64,000 bases of DNA. Origin: an uncultured Cohaesibacter sp. (GTDB taxonomy: Bacteria > Pseudomonadota > Alphaproteobacteria > Rhizobiales > Cohaesibacteraceae). Position numbers and translations under genes: made by a program. The stretch's first letter is position 1. The number at the start of each line of letters is the position of its first letter. The notes under the pieces are model-generated. The model saw only the letters and a list, made by a program, of their open reading frames with translations. It had not been told where the DNA came from and made no database searches. The stretch lies in NCBI RefSeq assembly GCF_963678225.1, contig NZ_OY782763.1, forward strand, positions 806,001 through 870,000, read 5' to 3'. Of the stretch, positions 36,936 through 45,429 are shown one piece after another.

Positions 36936-38141
36936 ATGACCGAACGATTGCCGATCATTGTAGCAGGCGCTGGCCCGGGCGGCTTGTCCGCAGCCTTGGC
37001 GATTGCCTGCAAAGGATTTCCAGTTTTGTTACTGGAACGAAACACGATCCCCACAGAAGTCGGCGCAGGCATTCAGATTTCCCCCAATGCGACGAGTAGC
37101 CTCAAGCAATGGGGCGTTTGGCCCTATATTTCCAAGCTAGCGGTAACGCCGGACAGGATCTGTATCAATTCGGGCGTCACAGGCGCACGCCTGTCCGAAG
37201 TATCGACCCGCGATATTTCTGAACGGTTCGGCTCCCCCTATATGGTCATCCATCGCGCAGACTTGCAGCAGGCTCTCTATCACCGCGCCAGCCAATCCGA
37301 CCTCATCGAGATGCTGGATGAACGAGAGGTGCGCGAAGTCACCGAAACGGATGACGGCGTTGAACTACGCTGCAAGATGGCCAATGGAGAGCATGCCTTT
37401 TATCGCGGCGCAGCGCTGATTGCTGCCGACGGCGTCTGGTCACGCATCCGGACGGACTATTTCGGTAACAGTCCGGCAGCTTACAGCGGCAAGACAGCCT
37501 GGCGCGCAACCTTGCCCATTCAGATGGTGCCCCCCAGCATCGACAGTGAAAATGTCGGGCTCTGGCTTTCCCCCAAGGCCCATCTTGTGCATTACCCGAT
37601 TGTTTCCGGACACATGATGAATATCGTTGCGATTGTCGATGAGGACTGGTCTGAAGAAGGCTGGAACAGCGTAGGCGATGCAGCATGGCTCAACAAACGC
37701 TTCTCACGTTGGCCACGCGAAATCCGGGATCTTTTGGCAGAACGGGAAGATTGGCTCAAATGGGCGTTATGCGCGCAAGACCCGAACCAGCCTTGGGTAA
37801 AAGGCAAAGTCGCCCTGTTGGGCGATTCTGCTCATGCCATGTTGCCATTCATGGCGCAAGGCGCGGTCATGTCGATTGAAGACGCAGCCATTCTCGCTCG
37901 CGCTATCGACGAGGTGGAAGGCCCGATGGAAACACGCCTTAAAGCCTATGAGAAAGCGCGCAAGAAACGAGTTGCCCGCGTTGTCGGCCGCGCCCGTCAA
38001 AACGGACGGATCTATCACATGAGAGGCCCTCTGGCCATGGCGCGCAACCTGACCATGCAAATGATGCCAGCCAATCAGCTCGTCAAACAATTTGACTGGA
38101 TCTATGGTTGGAACCCCGAGCAGGTGTCCTTCTCGCTCTGA
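36936..38141 (+). CDS. FAD-dependent monooxygenase (salicylate hydroxylase-like)
   Basis: 401-residue flavoprotein hydroxylase. FAD-binding GAGPGGLSAALA at the N-terminus, the internal ALIAADGVWSRIR (DG motif) and VALLGDSAHAMLPFMAQGAVMSIEDA (GD motif). No membrane segment. Start ATG 36936 with GAAAGA upstream; the open frame begins at 36888. Members hydroxylate aromatic rings such as salicylate or 3-hydroxybenzoate; no catabolic partners are nearby, so the substrate is open. Confidence 0.9.
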   Translation: MTERLPIIVAGAGPGGLSAALAIACKGFPVLLLERNTIPTEVGAGIQISPNATSSLKQWGVWPYISKLAVTPDRICINSGVTGARLSEVSTRDISERFGSPYMVIHRADLQQALYHRASQSDLIEMLDEREVREVTETDDGVELRCKMANGEHAFYRGAALIAADGVWSRIRTDYFGNSPAAYSGKTAWRATLPIQMVPPSIDSENVGLWLSPKAHLVHYPIVSGHMMNIVAIVDEDWSEEGWNSVGDAAWLNKRFSRWPREIRDLLAEREDWLKWALCAQDPNQPWVKGKVALLGDSAHAMLPFMAQGAVMSIEDAAILARAIDEVEGPMETRLKAYEKARKKRVARVVGRARQNGRIYHMRGPLAMARNLTMQMMPANQLVKQFDWIYGWNPEQVSFSL

Positions 38142-38248
38142 TAGCAATTTATGGAGACAGCCCAATTTGGCTCTCTCTTACTCAAGAAAGAGTCACAGCA
38201 ACCTCGATAGCTGCGACGCTTCGCCCTCCATATGTATATTTGGTCCGC

Positions 38249-39808
38249 CTAGTCCGACTCACCGCCGGCAAGCGCTCTGGAAACATCAAGCCTGCCATAG
38301 CCAAACAGTGGGTCTCTGCCCTGAGGCCCCAGATCCAGAGCGGAACCGGACAGCCGTTGTTTGATTTCTTCGACCGATAGATCAGGCTCCTTTTGCAGCA
38401 GCAGAGCCACTGCCCCCGAAATATAAGCCGTCGCCATCGACGTGCCCGATTGCAAGGCAAAGCCGTTCTTTCCGGCTGCCACCAGAATATCAACGCCCGG
38501 AGCGGCCAGTTCCACATCGTCGCCCTGATTGGCAAAGACATAAAGCGCATCCTCTTCATCCGTGGCGGTAACAGCAATAACGGGCGCATAGGCGGCGGGG
38601 AATGCAACCGGCGCTTCGGCTCCCTCATTGCCAGCAGCGGCAATAAGCACCACGCCCTTCTCACTGGCCTTGTGTAATGCCAATTCCAACAGATCGTCAC
38701 GCCCACCGGCAAAGGAAAGGTTGAGGATGTCCGCACCTTGTTGAACGGCCCAGTCGATCCCCCTCACAATATCAAAACTGTCGGCAACCATATTGCCCTG
38801 CGCATTGGCCTGAAACACCTGAGCCGACAATAAAGACACATCCCGAGCCATGCCCCGCATTCCATTCTGGGCGGCGATGATGGACGCAACAGCCGTGCCA
38901 TGCTCAGGCACCAATTGCGCTTCCCCAGTCGGTTCAAAGGCTGTGAAACGCAAGGCGACAGCGCCCGTTAAAGCGGGATGATCGGATCGGATGCCGCTAT
39001 CAATCACGGCAAGACGAACCCCTTCTCCGCTGGCCTCCAGCCTGTTCGCCTCAGCCCCGTTTTGTTCCAGCCCCAAACGGTCAAAGGCATATTGCAAGCC
39101 AGCATAGGGAACGGACGCCGGACTTTGTCGGCCGCTGGAAGGATAATAGAAATAATCTGGCTGCGCACGGAACACCCGTATGTCCGTCGCCATATCCAGC
39201 ACATCCCGTGGCGACATGTCTTCAGAATAGCGCAGCTTGAGCACCACCTGATCGAGCAGCTTTATTCTTGTACGCTCGATCAGATCGAGACCATAATCAG
39301 CGATAAAAGCATCAATGGCACTATCTGGCAGCCCCGGATAGAGCGTAACTACAAACTCGGTATCACTCGCCCATGGCTTGTCTCCAATAGAATAGATACG
39401 AGGTTTTGCCCGCGCCACGCGCAAGGTCTCGGGTAATTGAACGCGCGCCACGGCCCTTGCCGGTTTGCGAGGCGCCGGTCGATAGCCCTGTCTGGGAGGG
39501 GGAGCCGCTGGCGGTCGATAATTTGCGGGCGGTTGCTGCATCTCATTCTGCCTGCGTGCCCCTTCTATAATAGAGAGACCCAAGCCAATCCCGAACCCGA
39601 TGGCAGCCCCAGTCGCATTGTCTCTGGAGCGTGAAGGACGCTGTGGCCTCCGGTCCCTCGACGGCTTTCTTATATAGGGAGGCTTGTGTTCATAACGATC
39701 ATAGGTCTGTGCAACTGAAAATGTCGGTGCGAGCGCCACCGGCAGAGCCAAGAGGCCGCTAATGATCAATGCCACAAATGATTTTTGCCTGACTACATGC
39801 TTCATCAT
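38249..39808 (-). CDS. Exported S8 (subtilisin-like) serine protease
   Basis: 519 residues. A signal peptide (about 1-34) is followed by an Arg/Pro-rich linker, a Gly-rich hydrophobic stretch (AIGFGIGLGLSIIEGA) and a probable inhibitory prodomain (about 150-220). The subtilase domain has Asp270 (VIDSGIRSDHP), His303 (EHGTAVAS), Asn394 (AAGNEG) and Ser457 (SGTSMATAYISGA). Third gene of an ECF sigma / anti-sigma / protease operon, 26 bp after the anti-sigma gene. It could help degrade envelope proteins or act on the stress signal. Confidence 0.92.
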   Translation of the reverse strand: MMKHVVRQKSFVALIISGLLALPVALAPTFSVAQTYDRYEHKPPYIRKPSRDRRPQRPSRSRDNATGAAIGFGIGLGLSIIEGARRQNEMQQPPANYRPPAAPPPRQGYRPAPRKPARAVARVQLPETLRVARAKPRIYSIGDKPWASDTEFVVTLYPGLPDSAIDAFIADYGLDLIERTRIKLLDQVVLKLRYSEDMSPRDVLDMATDIRVFRAQPDYFYYPSSGRQSPASVPYAGLQYAFDRLGLEQNGAEANRLEASGEGVRLAVIDSGIRSDHPALTGAVALRFTAFEPTGEAQLVPEHGTAVASIIAAQNGMRGMARDVSLLSAQVFQANAQGNMVADSFDIVRGIDWAVQQGADILNLSFAGGRDDLLELALHKASEKGVVLIAAAGNEGAEAPVAFPAAYAPVIAVTATDEEDALYVFANQGDDVELAAPGVDILVAAGKNGFALQSGTSMATAYISGAVALLLQKEPDLSVEEIKQRLSGSALDLGPQGRDPLFGYGRLDVSRALAGGESD

Positions 39809-39834
39809 GGTCTCTCCCTATGCGCGGCTCTACG

Positions 39835-40590
39835 CTATTGACTTATGGAAACGAACTGCACCAGATCCGTATTGGCCTTCAGCCTCTTCAGGACGGCTGC
39901 GTCTCCCCCTTCCGGCAAATGGTCTTTTTTGATTTGGATCTGATAAAATCCACCCGCCTTGGGCCCCGCAACAATTCTGGCTGAAAGCGATTCCAACAGC
40001 GCGTTGATCTCTTCCATGCGTGCATCCTTATTGAATGCGACGAGAAAATTGGCGACATCTTGCGCCGCCAGAATATTGAGGGCAGCTGCGTTCGGACCGG
40101 CAGCCGTGGTAAAGGCGGACACTTGCGCGGCTTCATTTTCAACGCCGCGATCCATCAGGCCACCAATGATGACCGCTTGCGCGACAATCACCACCGCAGC
40201 CGCCGCACCAGCCAATTGCATAGCCGGGCTTGAAAAATTGCCCAGAAAACGCTTGATGCCCTCTCGGAAGCTCTCAAGAAGCCCGGCGGCACCCGCCTGT
40301 GCCTCCTCTTCTTGCGCCTGCAAACCATCGATATCAGCCAGCAGCCGATCCAGCCCACCCGGCGCCGGTGCGCCAAGCGCTGCGTGCTGTTGCTCAACCG
40401 CCAAAGCTTCCTCTTCGATCAATTCGAGCTGCATACGCATTTCCGGATGCGCCGCCAGATAAGATTCCACACTCTGCTGGTCTTTGGCTTCCAGCAGCCC
40501 CTTTGCATACCAGGGCAGGATTTTTTCAATTTCCGGATCATAGGTCATTTCATAGTCCTCGACGCTGCTGTTCATTTCCCTTATGGCCAT
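39835..40590 (-). CDS. Anti-sigma factor, single-pass membrane protein
   Basis: 251 residues. The cytoplasmic N-terminus (ILPWYAKGLLEAKDQQSVESYLAAHPEM) resembles the sigma-binding domain of ECF anti-sigma factors, without the zinc-binding His/Cys set. One membrane helix (AGAAAAVVIVAQAVIIGGLMD, about 128-148) leads to a periplasmic part. The start at 40590 overlaps the sigma gene by 10 bp; ATG 40575 is an alternative. It probably holds the upstream sigma factor inactive until an envelope signal arrives. Confidence 0.85.
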   Translation of the reverse strand: MAIREMNSSVEDYEMTYDPEIEKILPWYAKGLLEAKDQQSVESYLAAHPEMRMQLELIEEEALAVEQQHAALGAPAPGGLDRLLADIDGLQAQEEEAQAGAAGLLESFREGIKRFLGNFSSPAMQLAGAAAAVVIVAQAVIIGGLMDRGVENEAAQVSAFTTAAGPNAAALNILAAQDVANFLVAFNKDARMEEINALLESLSARIVAGPKAGGFYQIQIKKDHLPEGGDAAVLKRLKANTDLVQFVSISQ

Positions 40591-41150
40591 CCACGATCAA
40601 TGCCGGATTTCGCCAAAAGATCAGACAGTTTTTTGCGTGCATGAAACACCCGCGTTTTTACCGTGTTTTCCGGAACCGACAGAATAACAGCAATCTCCTT
40701 GATCGCCTTCTCCTGATAATAAACGAGATCGATCACTTCCCTATGCTCATCGCTAAGCCGAGTGATACAAAGCCGCATCGCAGCCGCCTTGTCTTGCTTA
40801 AGGGTCATCACTTCCGGCGTGTCGCTCTCATCTTCCAGACCCGATGCATATTCATCATCAAGCTCAGCGTCAGATCGTTTGCGCAGCAGGGAAAGAGCCT
40901 TGTTGCGCCCGATCGATAGAATCCAGGAAGAAACCTGAGAGCGACCTTCGAATTTTCCGGCACCCCGCCACACATCAATGAAGGTCTCATTTACAAGCTC
41001 CTCTGCCTGCGCCTCATTCTTAACAAAGCGCAGCAGAAAACGGTAAAGCCGAAGATGATGCCGCTGATAAAGCAGAGCAATGGCCTTGCGATCATTTCGC
41101 GCAATCTGCTCAAGAAGGGCAAGATCGCGTGTTTCCTCTGCTCCTGACAT
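40581..41150 (-). CDS. ECF-type RNA polymerase sigma factor
   Basis: 189-residue group IV sigma-70 factor. Region 2: LYRFLLRFVKNEAQAEELVNETFIDVWRG. Region 4: LSDEHREVIDLVYYQEKAIKEIAVILSVPENTVKTRVFHARKKL. Region 3 is missing, as in ECF factors. ATG 41150 follows GAGGAT; an open frame up to 41360 is not expected to be translated. First gene of the operon, with its anti-sigma and protease downstream. Target promoters are not evident. Confidence 0.93.
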   Translation of the reverse strand: MSGAEETRDLALLEQIARNDRKAIALLYQRHHLRLYRFLLRFVKNEAQAEELVNETFIDVWRGAGKFEGRSQVSSWILSIGRNKALSLLRKRSDAELDDEYASGLEDESDTPEVMTLKQDKAAAMRLCITRLSDEHREVIDLVYYQEKAIKEIAVILSVPENTVKTRVFHARKKLSDLLAKSGIDRGWP

Positions 41151-41782
41151 GCAATCCTCAATCTTACTGTCATTCCTTTGTCGCTTCAGAACGCATTCGG
41201 GTTCAAAAAAAGAGAATAAAAGAACAGCAAAAGCGCAGACACATTCTGACACAGCTTCCATTCCACGCCAATGCCACTCTCTCCGCAGCTCTTTTCCAGC
41301 ACTAAAGAGCCCATCAGAGGCACCAGCAAGAGCGATTGGAGAGAAAAAAGCCCCAAACAAGCGGCCCTAAAATTTTTTTTCAAAAAAAATTTTAGGGCCT
41401 CCAACTTGGTTTTGAAAAATTTCTGACTTTTGCTGGAGCGCCAGTTTGGGCAGATTTGACAGCCTTACAAAACCTGTTTCACCGTCAATATTATCAATAA
41501 CTTAAGTCGACCAAATCACAATCTAAAGTAGATTTTATCTACAATTTCTACCCGTTTTTCCTAGGTCAATTAGGTAGGGCGATAATTATTTGGACAATAG
41601 TTTTCAAGATAGAAAAACCAAAAAGTGATCGAATTACAAATGTTTAATAAGCTTGAAAACAAATAACCCCGTCCCCAAATCAGGGTAGTCGCAACGACGA
41701 CGGAACAAAACAGAAGAAGCCAACTATAAAAATGCTCTCTTAGAAAACAGAAGAGAGCAGAACAAAACTAAGGACAAGAAAA
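41151..41782. other. Long divergent intergenic region with extreme palindrome
   Basis: 632 bp between the sigma gene (leftward) and the exported repeat protein (rightward). It holds the 37-bp palindrome, then AT-rich DNA (41500-41660), then a leader with the hairpin TGCTCTCTT/AAGAGAGCA (41733-41759). No ECF-type promoter consensus could be identified with confidence. Confidence 0.6.
41363..41399. repeat. Perfect 18-bp inverted repeat with one-base centre
   Basis: GGCCCTAAAATTTTTTTT (41363-41380), C, then its exact reverse complement (41382-41399). No T-tract follows outside the arms, so it is not a normal terminator. It could form a cruciform or a very stable RNA hairpin. Confidence 0.95.
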
Positions 41783-42175
41783 ATGAAAAACGCATATGCA
41801 AAATCAGCAGTATTCGCAGCCCTCGTAGCTGGTGTTTCCCTCGCAGCCCCTCTGGCAGCTCAGGCAAACCAGTCCGCAGCCGACCAGATCGTTCGTCAGG
41901 CTGACGACAGCATCTTCATCGTCGACTATGTTCTGGCCTCCCAGAAAGACGGTAAATCCGCTCCGGTTTCCACCGAGAAAGCTGTTGTCAAAAACCTTGG
42001 CGTAGCCAGCGATGACGAAAGCACCAACGTTGTTGACTACGTGCTCGCTTCTCAGAAAGCCGGCAAAAACCAGCCAGTTTCTACTCAGAAAGCTGTTGTC
42101 AAGAACCTGGGCGTAGCCAGCGATGACGAAAGCACCAACATTGTTGATTACGTGCTCGGCAACGAAAACTCATAA
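41783..42175 (+). CDS. Small exported protein of 37-residue tandem repeats
   Basis: 130 residues, not recognised. Signal peptide about 1-28 (ending AAQA). The mature part is two near-identical repeats and a truncated third: VDYVLASQK-GK--PVST-KAVVKNLGVASDDESTN, beginning at about residues 47, 84 and 121. A 30-bp block is identical at DNA level in repeats one and two. Codon use leans on few favoured codons, as in highly expressed genes. RBS AAGGA upstream and a strong hairpin in the leader. The role is unknown; it may be an envelope or surface protein. Confidence 0.85.
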   Translation: MKNAYAKSAVFAALVAGVSLAAPLAAQANQSAADQIVRQADDSIFIVDYVLASQKDGKSAPVSTEKAVVKNLGVASDDESTNVVDYVLASQKAGKNQPVSTQKAVVKNLGVASDDESTNIVDYVLGNENS

Positions 42176-42509
42176 GTTTTCAGACAATTCAAGATAGCCA
42201 TTCCCCCTGCCGCCCTTCCTCCCTGGTCGGCAGGGGAAAATTGCGTCTTCTCTCGTATGAGCCTTTATGGCCCATATGAAATCGCAAAGGATCGCCACGG
42301 GCGGTCCTTTTTTTTGTTTCCATATATAAACATATGAAAAAACGAAGACTTTCCCTCAACGAAAGAAATTCGGCAAAAAAATCCGATTATTTTTGAACCA
42401 ACTCTCTCGCCGTTGCGACAGACATGTATAGGCGGCAAAAACAGCCGCCCCCAGTACACAGACATAAGAAGCAACATGTAAGTCAGCAACACATATACGG
42501 AGAGAGACC
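42176..42509. other. Intergenic region with a plain stem-loop and a terminator
   Basis: 334 bp. CCCCTGCCG (42204-42212) pairs with CGGCAGGGG (42228-42236) but lacks a T-tract, so it is more likely an mRNA 3' stabiliser. The terminator at 42289-42315 follows. The rest must hold the promoter of the BA14K gene. Confidence 0.6.
42289..42315 (+). terminator. Terminator of the repeat-protein gene
   Basis: GGATCGCC (42289-42296) pairs with GGCGGTCC (42300-42307, one G-U) and is followed by eight Ts. Confidence 0.9.
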
Positions 42510-42842
42510 ATGTTCAAGAAATCCATCGCAACTTTCGCAATGATCGCCAGCATCGCCGCAGCCACTACCCTTGCCCTACCAGGAAATCAGGCAGAAGCCG
42601 CCGGTGGCAGAAATGCAGCCTTTGCAGTCGGCGCTATCACCGGCCTGACCTTTGGCGCCATCGCTGCAAGTGCGCATCATGGACGCCACTATGCGCCACG
42701 CCGTTCAGCACATCGTCATTATGGCCGCCCGGCTCCATGGACACGCGCTTGGTACAGATATTGCGGCGCTCGCTACCGCTCGTTTGACCCGCACACCGGC
42801 TATTATGTCACCTATTCAGGCCATCATCGCTTCTGCCGCTAA
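42510..42842 (+). CDS. BA14K family secreted protein
   Basis: 110 residues. Signal peptide about 1-30 (NQAEAAG). A Gly/Ala stretch (AFAVGAITGLTFGAIAASA) may span the membrane. The C-terminal BA14K motif is WYRYCGARYRSFDPHTGYYVTYSGHHRFC, with two Cys. The family is named for a Brucella lectin-like antigen. The His/Arg-rich middle is variable. Followed by its own terminator; related to the next gene. Confidence 0.88.
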   Translation: MFKKSIATFAMIASIAAATTLALPGNQAEAAGGRNAAFAVGAITGLTFGAIAASAHHGRHYAPRRSAHRHYGRPAPWTRAWYRYCGARYRSFDPHTGYYVTYSGHHRFCR

Positions 42843-42863
42843 GTAAAAGCATTCTTGAAAAAC

Positions 42864-42888
42864 AAAGGTCGCCCACGGCGACCTTTTT
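42864..42888 (+). terminator. Terminator of the first BA14K gene
   Basis: AAAGGTCGCC (42864-42873) pairs with GGCGACCTTT (42877-42886), with more Ts after it. Confidence 0.9.
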
Positions 42889-43091
42889 CATGTGGAAGGG
42901 CCATTTTCCCTTCACGCTCCCAATCACGCACCCTTGTATGGCATCAATGTAGAACTTTTGTTACACTGTAGTCGATCTAAATGAACTTTTGTTTCAAAAA
43001 GCAATCATAGAGAAACAATAATTCTGCCATTATTGGCTGCATACTAATGAGTGGACACTTGGTCGAAATCGACCCCTTTTAGGAGCATTCG

Positions 43092-43511
43092 ATGATTAAA
43101 AGGAAAATCTATATCTACCTGCTGGTTGCGGCGATCATGCCTGCATTGGCAATGACATTATCTATCCCCAAAGCTTACGCCAAAGACGGTCGTAACGGTG
43201 CGTTTGCCGCGGGCCTCGCTGTCGGAGCAATCGGAGGGGCTGCAATTGTATCCAGCAGCAGAAATGCTCCGCCGCGCCGCTATTATCGCCCGGCCCCACC
43301 GCCACCGCGCTATTATCGGCCAGCACCACCACGCTATTATCGCCCGGCACCGCGACGCTATTATCGTCCGCCGCCACCGCCGAGATATTATGGCCGTCCA
43401 GCCCCTTGGACGAGCGCTTGGTATGCTTATTGCCATTCCAAATATCGCTCTTTTGATTCAAGAACAGGCTATTACACGACCTACAGCGGTTATAAACGGT
43501 TCTGCAGATAG
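43092..43511 (+). CDS. BA14K family secreted protein with Pro/Tyr repeats
   Basis: 139 residues. Signal peptide about 1-31 (AYAKD). A Gly-rich segment (FAAGLAVGAIGGAAIV) precedes a low-complexity region of RYYRPAPP-type repeats (about 60-100). The BA14K domain is WYAYCHSKYRSFDSRTGYYTTYSGYKRFC. The repeats are also visible in the DNA as CGCTATTATCG units, so length may vary between strains. Probably a paralogue of the gene before it. Confidence 0.88.
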   Translation: MIKRKIYIYLLVAAIMPALAMTLSIPKAYAKDGRNGAFAAGLAVGAIGGAAIVSSSRNAPPRRYYRPAPPPPRYYRPAPPRYYRPAPRRYYRPPPPPRYYGRPAPWTSAWYAYCHSKYRSFDSRTGYYTTYSGYKRFCR

Positions 43512-43530
43512 GAACCCTCTCGGACATCAT

Positions 43531-43562
43531 AAAGCCCTCATGCACTGGCATGAGGGCTTTTT
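43531..43562 (+). terminator. Terminator of the second BA14K gene
   Basis: AAAGCCCTCATGC (43531-43543) pairs with GCATGAGGGCTTT (43548-43560), loop ACTG, followed by TT. Confidence 0.92.
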
Positions 43563-43774
43563 AGTTTCTGGCTTCTTTCTCAACTCAGCCGACATCCAGC
43601 AGACAAGTCAGAAAATCTGAACAATCAAGACAGATTGAATGAAGGTCTGTCTTTCAATTTAGACGCAGGCACCTTATACAAATGCCAATATTCTTGCGGC
43701 ATTGCCTCCATGAGATAAAAAGGCAAAAGCGGCACGCGTGACCAATGACAGATATTTGAGAAAACGGACCGGCC

Positions 43775-44050
43775 ATGGACATTGATACGATCTTTAGAAT
43801 TTTTATCACGGCTATGTTCAGCCCACCGGGAATTGCGAACTTCGTTATTTCAACATTGCTGAAAAAACGTCTTCACGCAACGGCCGCAGCCCTGATCGCC
43901 TCCGCTGCTATGATCTTCATGAACAACAAACTGCTCTCGCAGATCCCGGTCAGCCAGTATGTAGTCATCGTCGTCAGCACAGTCGCCGCAATGATGGTCA
44001 CCGCCCACTTGGCCTTTACCCTTGGCGAAAAAATCAGGCAGAAGAAGTAG
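43775..44050 (+). CDS. Small membrane protein, unknown
   Basis: 91 residues with three hydrophobic stretches (IFRIFITAMFSPPGIANFVIS, LHATAAALIASAAMIFM, YVVIVVSTVAAMMVTAHLAFTL) and a basic tail. Not recognised. The RBS before ATG 43775 is weak. It lies between the BA14K genes and the glycan cluster, convergent with the first sulfotransferase-like gene. Confidence 0.55.
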   Translation: MDIDTIFRIFITAMFSPPGIANFVISTLLKKRLHATAAALIASAAMIFMNNKLLSQIPVSQYVVIVVSTVAAMMVTAHLAFTLGEKIRQKK

Positions 44051-44094
44051 ATTTAGACATCTTGCAGATATTTTTGGGAGAGCAGTTTCATAGT

Positions 44095-45252
44095 TCAATC
44101 AGGCCGCTTCAACTCTCTAAGCTCTTTAAGCCGCTTGGCTATAAGCGGTCCATCAGGTTTGATGATCTGAGCCATCTTTAGAAAACGGATACTAGCATCT
44201 ATGTCGCCTTTCCTTTGGCTCTGCGCGGCAGCTTGCAACAGATCCCTAGGAATAAAGTCGAAAAAATTGCTCCCTAGCACTCTAAACACGCTTGCGAAAA
44301 TTTCACTGATTTCCTCTTTGTTCCAAGCATCTGTCGACTGTTCTGGATACTCGGAGAAATCATCCGAAAAGAACTCGGGGAATTCCCCCTCTTTTAGACG
44401 AACGGCCAGATCGGCATTGCCTTCTCTGTAATGGTCATAGAAATCTTCAGCCTCAGCTCTGCTTGGTTCCATTTTGCGCTTCGGCAAGTCGAGAGAATCT
44501 ATCAAAGAAAAGAGTTTGACCTGATTATCAGCGCCAGAACCAATAAGAAGGTGGCCTAGCTTAGCTTGAGTGCTGGTCTTACCCACATTGCGCCATGTGC
44601 CGGGCTGATAATTTTCAATACCTACAAGTGCAAAAAAGTCCGCGATCGTGTCACCTTTTAAAAGGCGGGATTGATCAAAACAGCGTATAGTGACCGCATC
44701 ATCGCCCATGACATCCATCCACATACCAATGCGCTTGTTATAATCAAGATACAGATCAAACCGTTTGTCGTATGTAGGCAACGAAGCTATGTCGTTGCCC
44801 CAGAGATCGTATTCAGCATGCCTTGATGTTTTAGACCCTTCCTGGGCGTGAGAAATGACGTGTTGATCCTGACGACGCAAATAGCAGATCACCTCGATTT
44901 CATCAAAAATCGTCGACAATGCCTCGTGCAGTTCAACAATATGTTTCTTTTCAAAGAAAAAAGAAAAATTCTCTGAAGAAACAATGATATCCTGTTCGTA
45001 TTGAGAAAGACTTGAGGCCAACCCTGCAAGGTTAGGCAGTCTAGCGCCTTTAGGAACCACACGATCAACTTCAACATATTCAATCCAGTCATGCAGATCT
45101 GGGAAACCATCCCATGATCCATTCTGCTTTTGATAAAAAAACATAAGTCCTTTTGCAGCCAATGCATCTGCATTGTGCTTCAACGCAAATTGAATAGAGG
45201 TGGTTCCAGTTTTGTGTGAACCAATATGGAGATAAAGCTTACGACCTGCCAT
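44095..45252 (-). CDS. Sulfotransferase-like protein
   Basis: 385 residues, soluble. The N-terminal LHIGSHKTGTTSIQ (8-21) is the phosphosulfate-binding loop (KTGTTS) of PAPS-dependent sulfotransferases. A second typical block is VICYLRRQDQHVISHAQEG, like the 3'-phosphate binding segment (RRQD). The C-terminal ~80 residues carry a TPR-like helical pair (DIDASIRFLKMAQIIKPDGPL). It is one of two such genes upstream of the galactofuranose genes. Lower GC than the housekeeping genes around it. Sulfate acceptor unknown. Confidence 0.8.
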   Translation of the reverse strand: MAGRKLYLHIGSHKTGTTSIQFALKHNADALAAKGLMFFYQKQNGSWDGFPDLHDWIEYVEVDRVVPKGARLPNLAGLASSLSQYEQDIIVSSENFSFFFEKKHIVELHEALSTIFDEIEVICYLRRQDQHVISHAQEGSKTSRHAEYDLWGNDIASLPTYDKRFDLYLDYNKRIGMWMDVMGDDAVTIRCFDQSRLLKGDTIADFFALVGIENYQPGTWRNVGKTSTQAKLGHLLIGSGADNQVKLFSLIDSLDLPKRKMEPSRAEAEDFYDHYREGNADLAVRLKEGEFPEFFSDDFSEYPEQSTDAWNKEEISEIFASVFRVLGSNFFDFIPRDLLQAAAQSQRKGDIDASIRFLKMAQIIKPDGPLIAKRLKELRELKRPD

Positions 45253-45429
45253 TTTATTCTCTTACTGACCTTGTCTCATGGTCGTCATTCAATCGATAGT
45301 CCTGCCCAGAGCCACAGACGCAACTATATGCAACACAAGAGCACTAAGGATGCGGATCAATTCCTTAAGCCTCTACTCTAGACAAAGACCTAAGATTTCC
45401 ATTTTAGGAAAAGTTTCTTTCCAAATGAA

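Noticed and set aside
40581-41360. Longer start for the sigma factor (259 codons)
   Set aside because: The extra 70 residues are Cys/Phe-rich and unlike sigma factors; ATG 41150 has a good RBS.
42204-42236. Strong stem-loop as a terminator
   Set aside because: No T-tract on either side; the real terminator lies at 42289-42315.
43260-43400. Short DNA repeats (CGCTATTATCG units)
   Set aside because: Considered as a CRISPR array. They encode the RYYRPAPP repeats of a BA14K protein and lack unique spacers.
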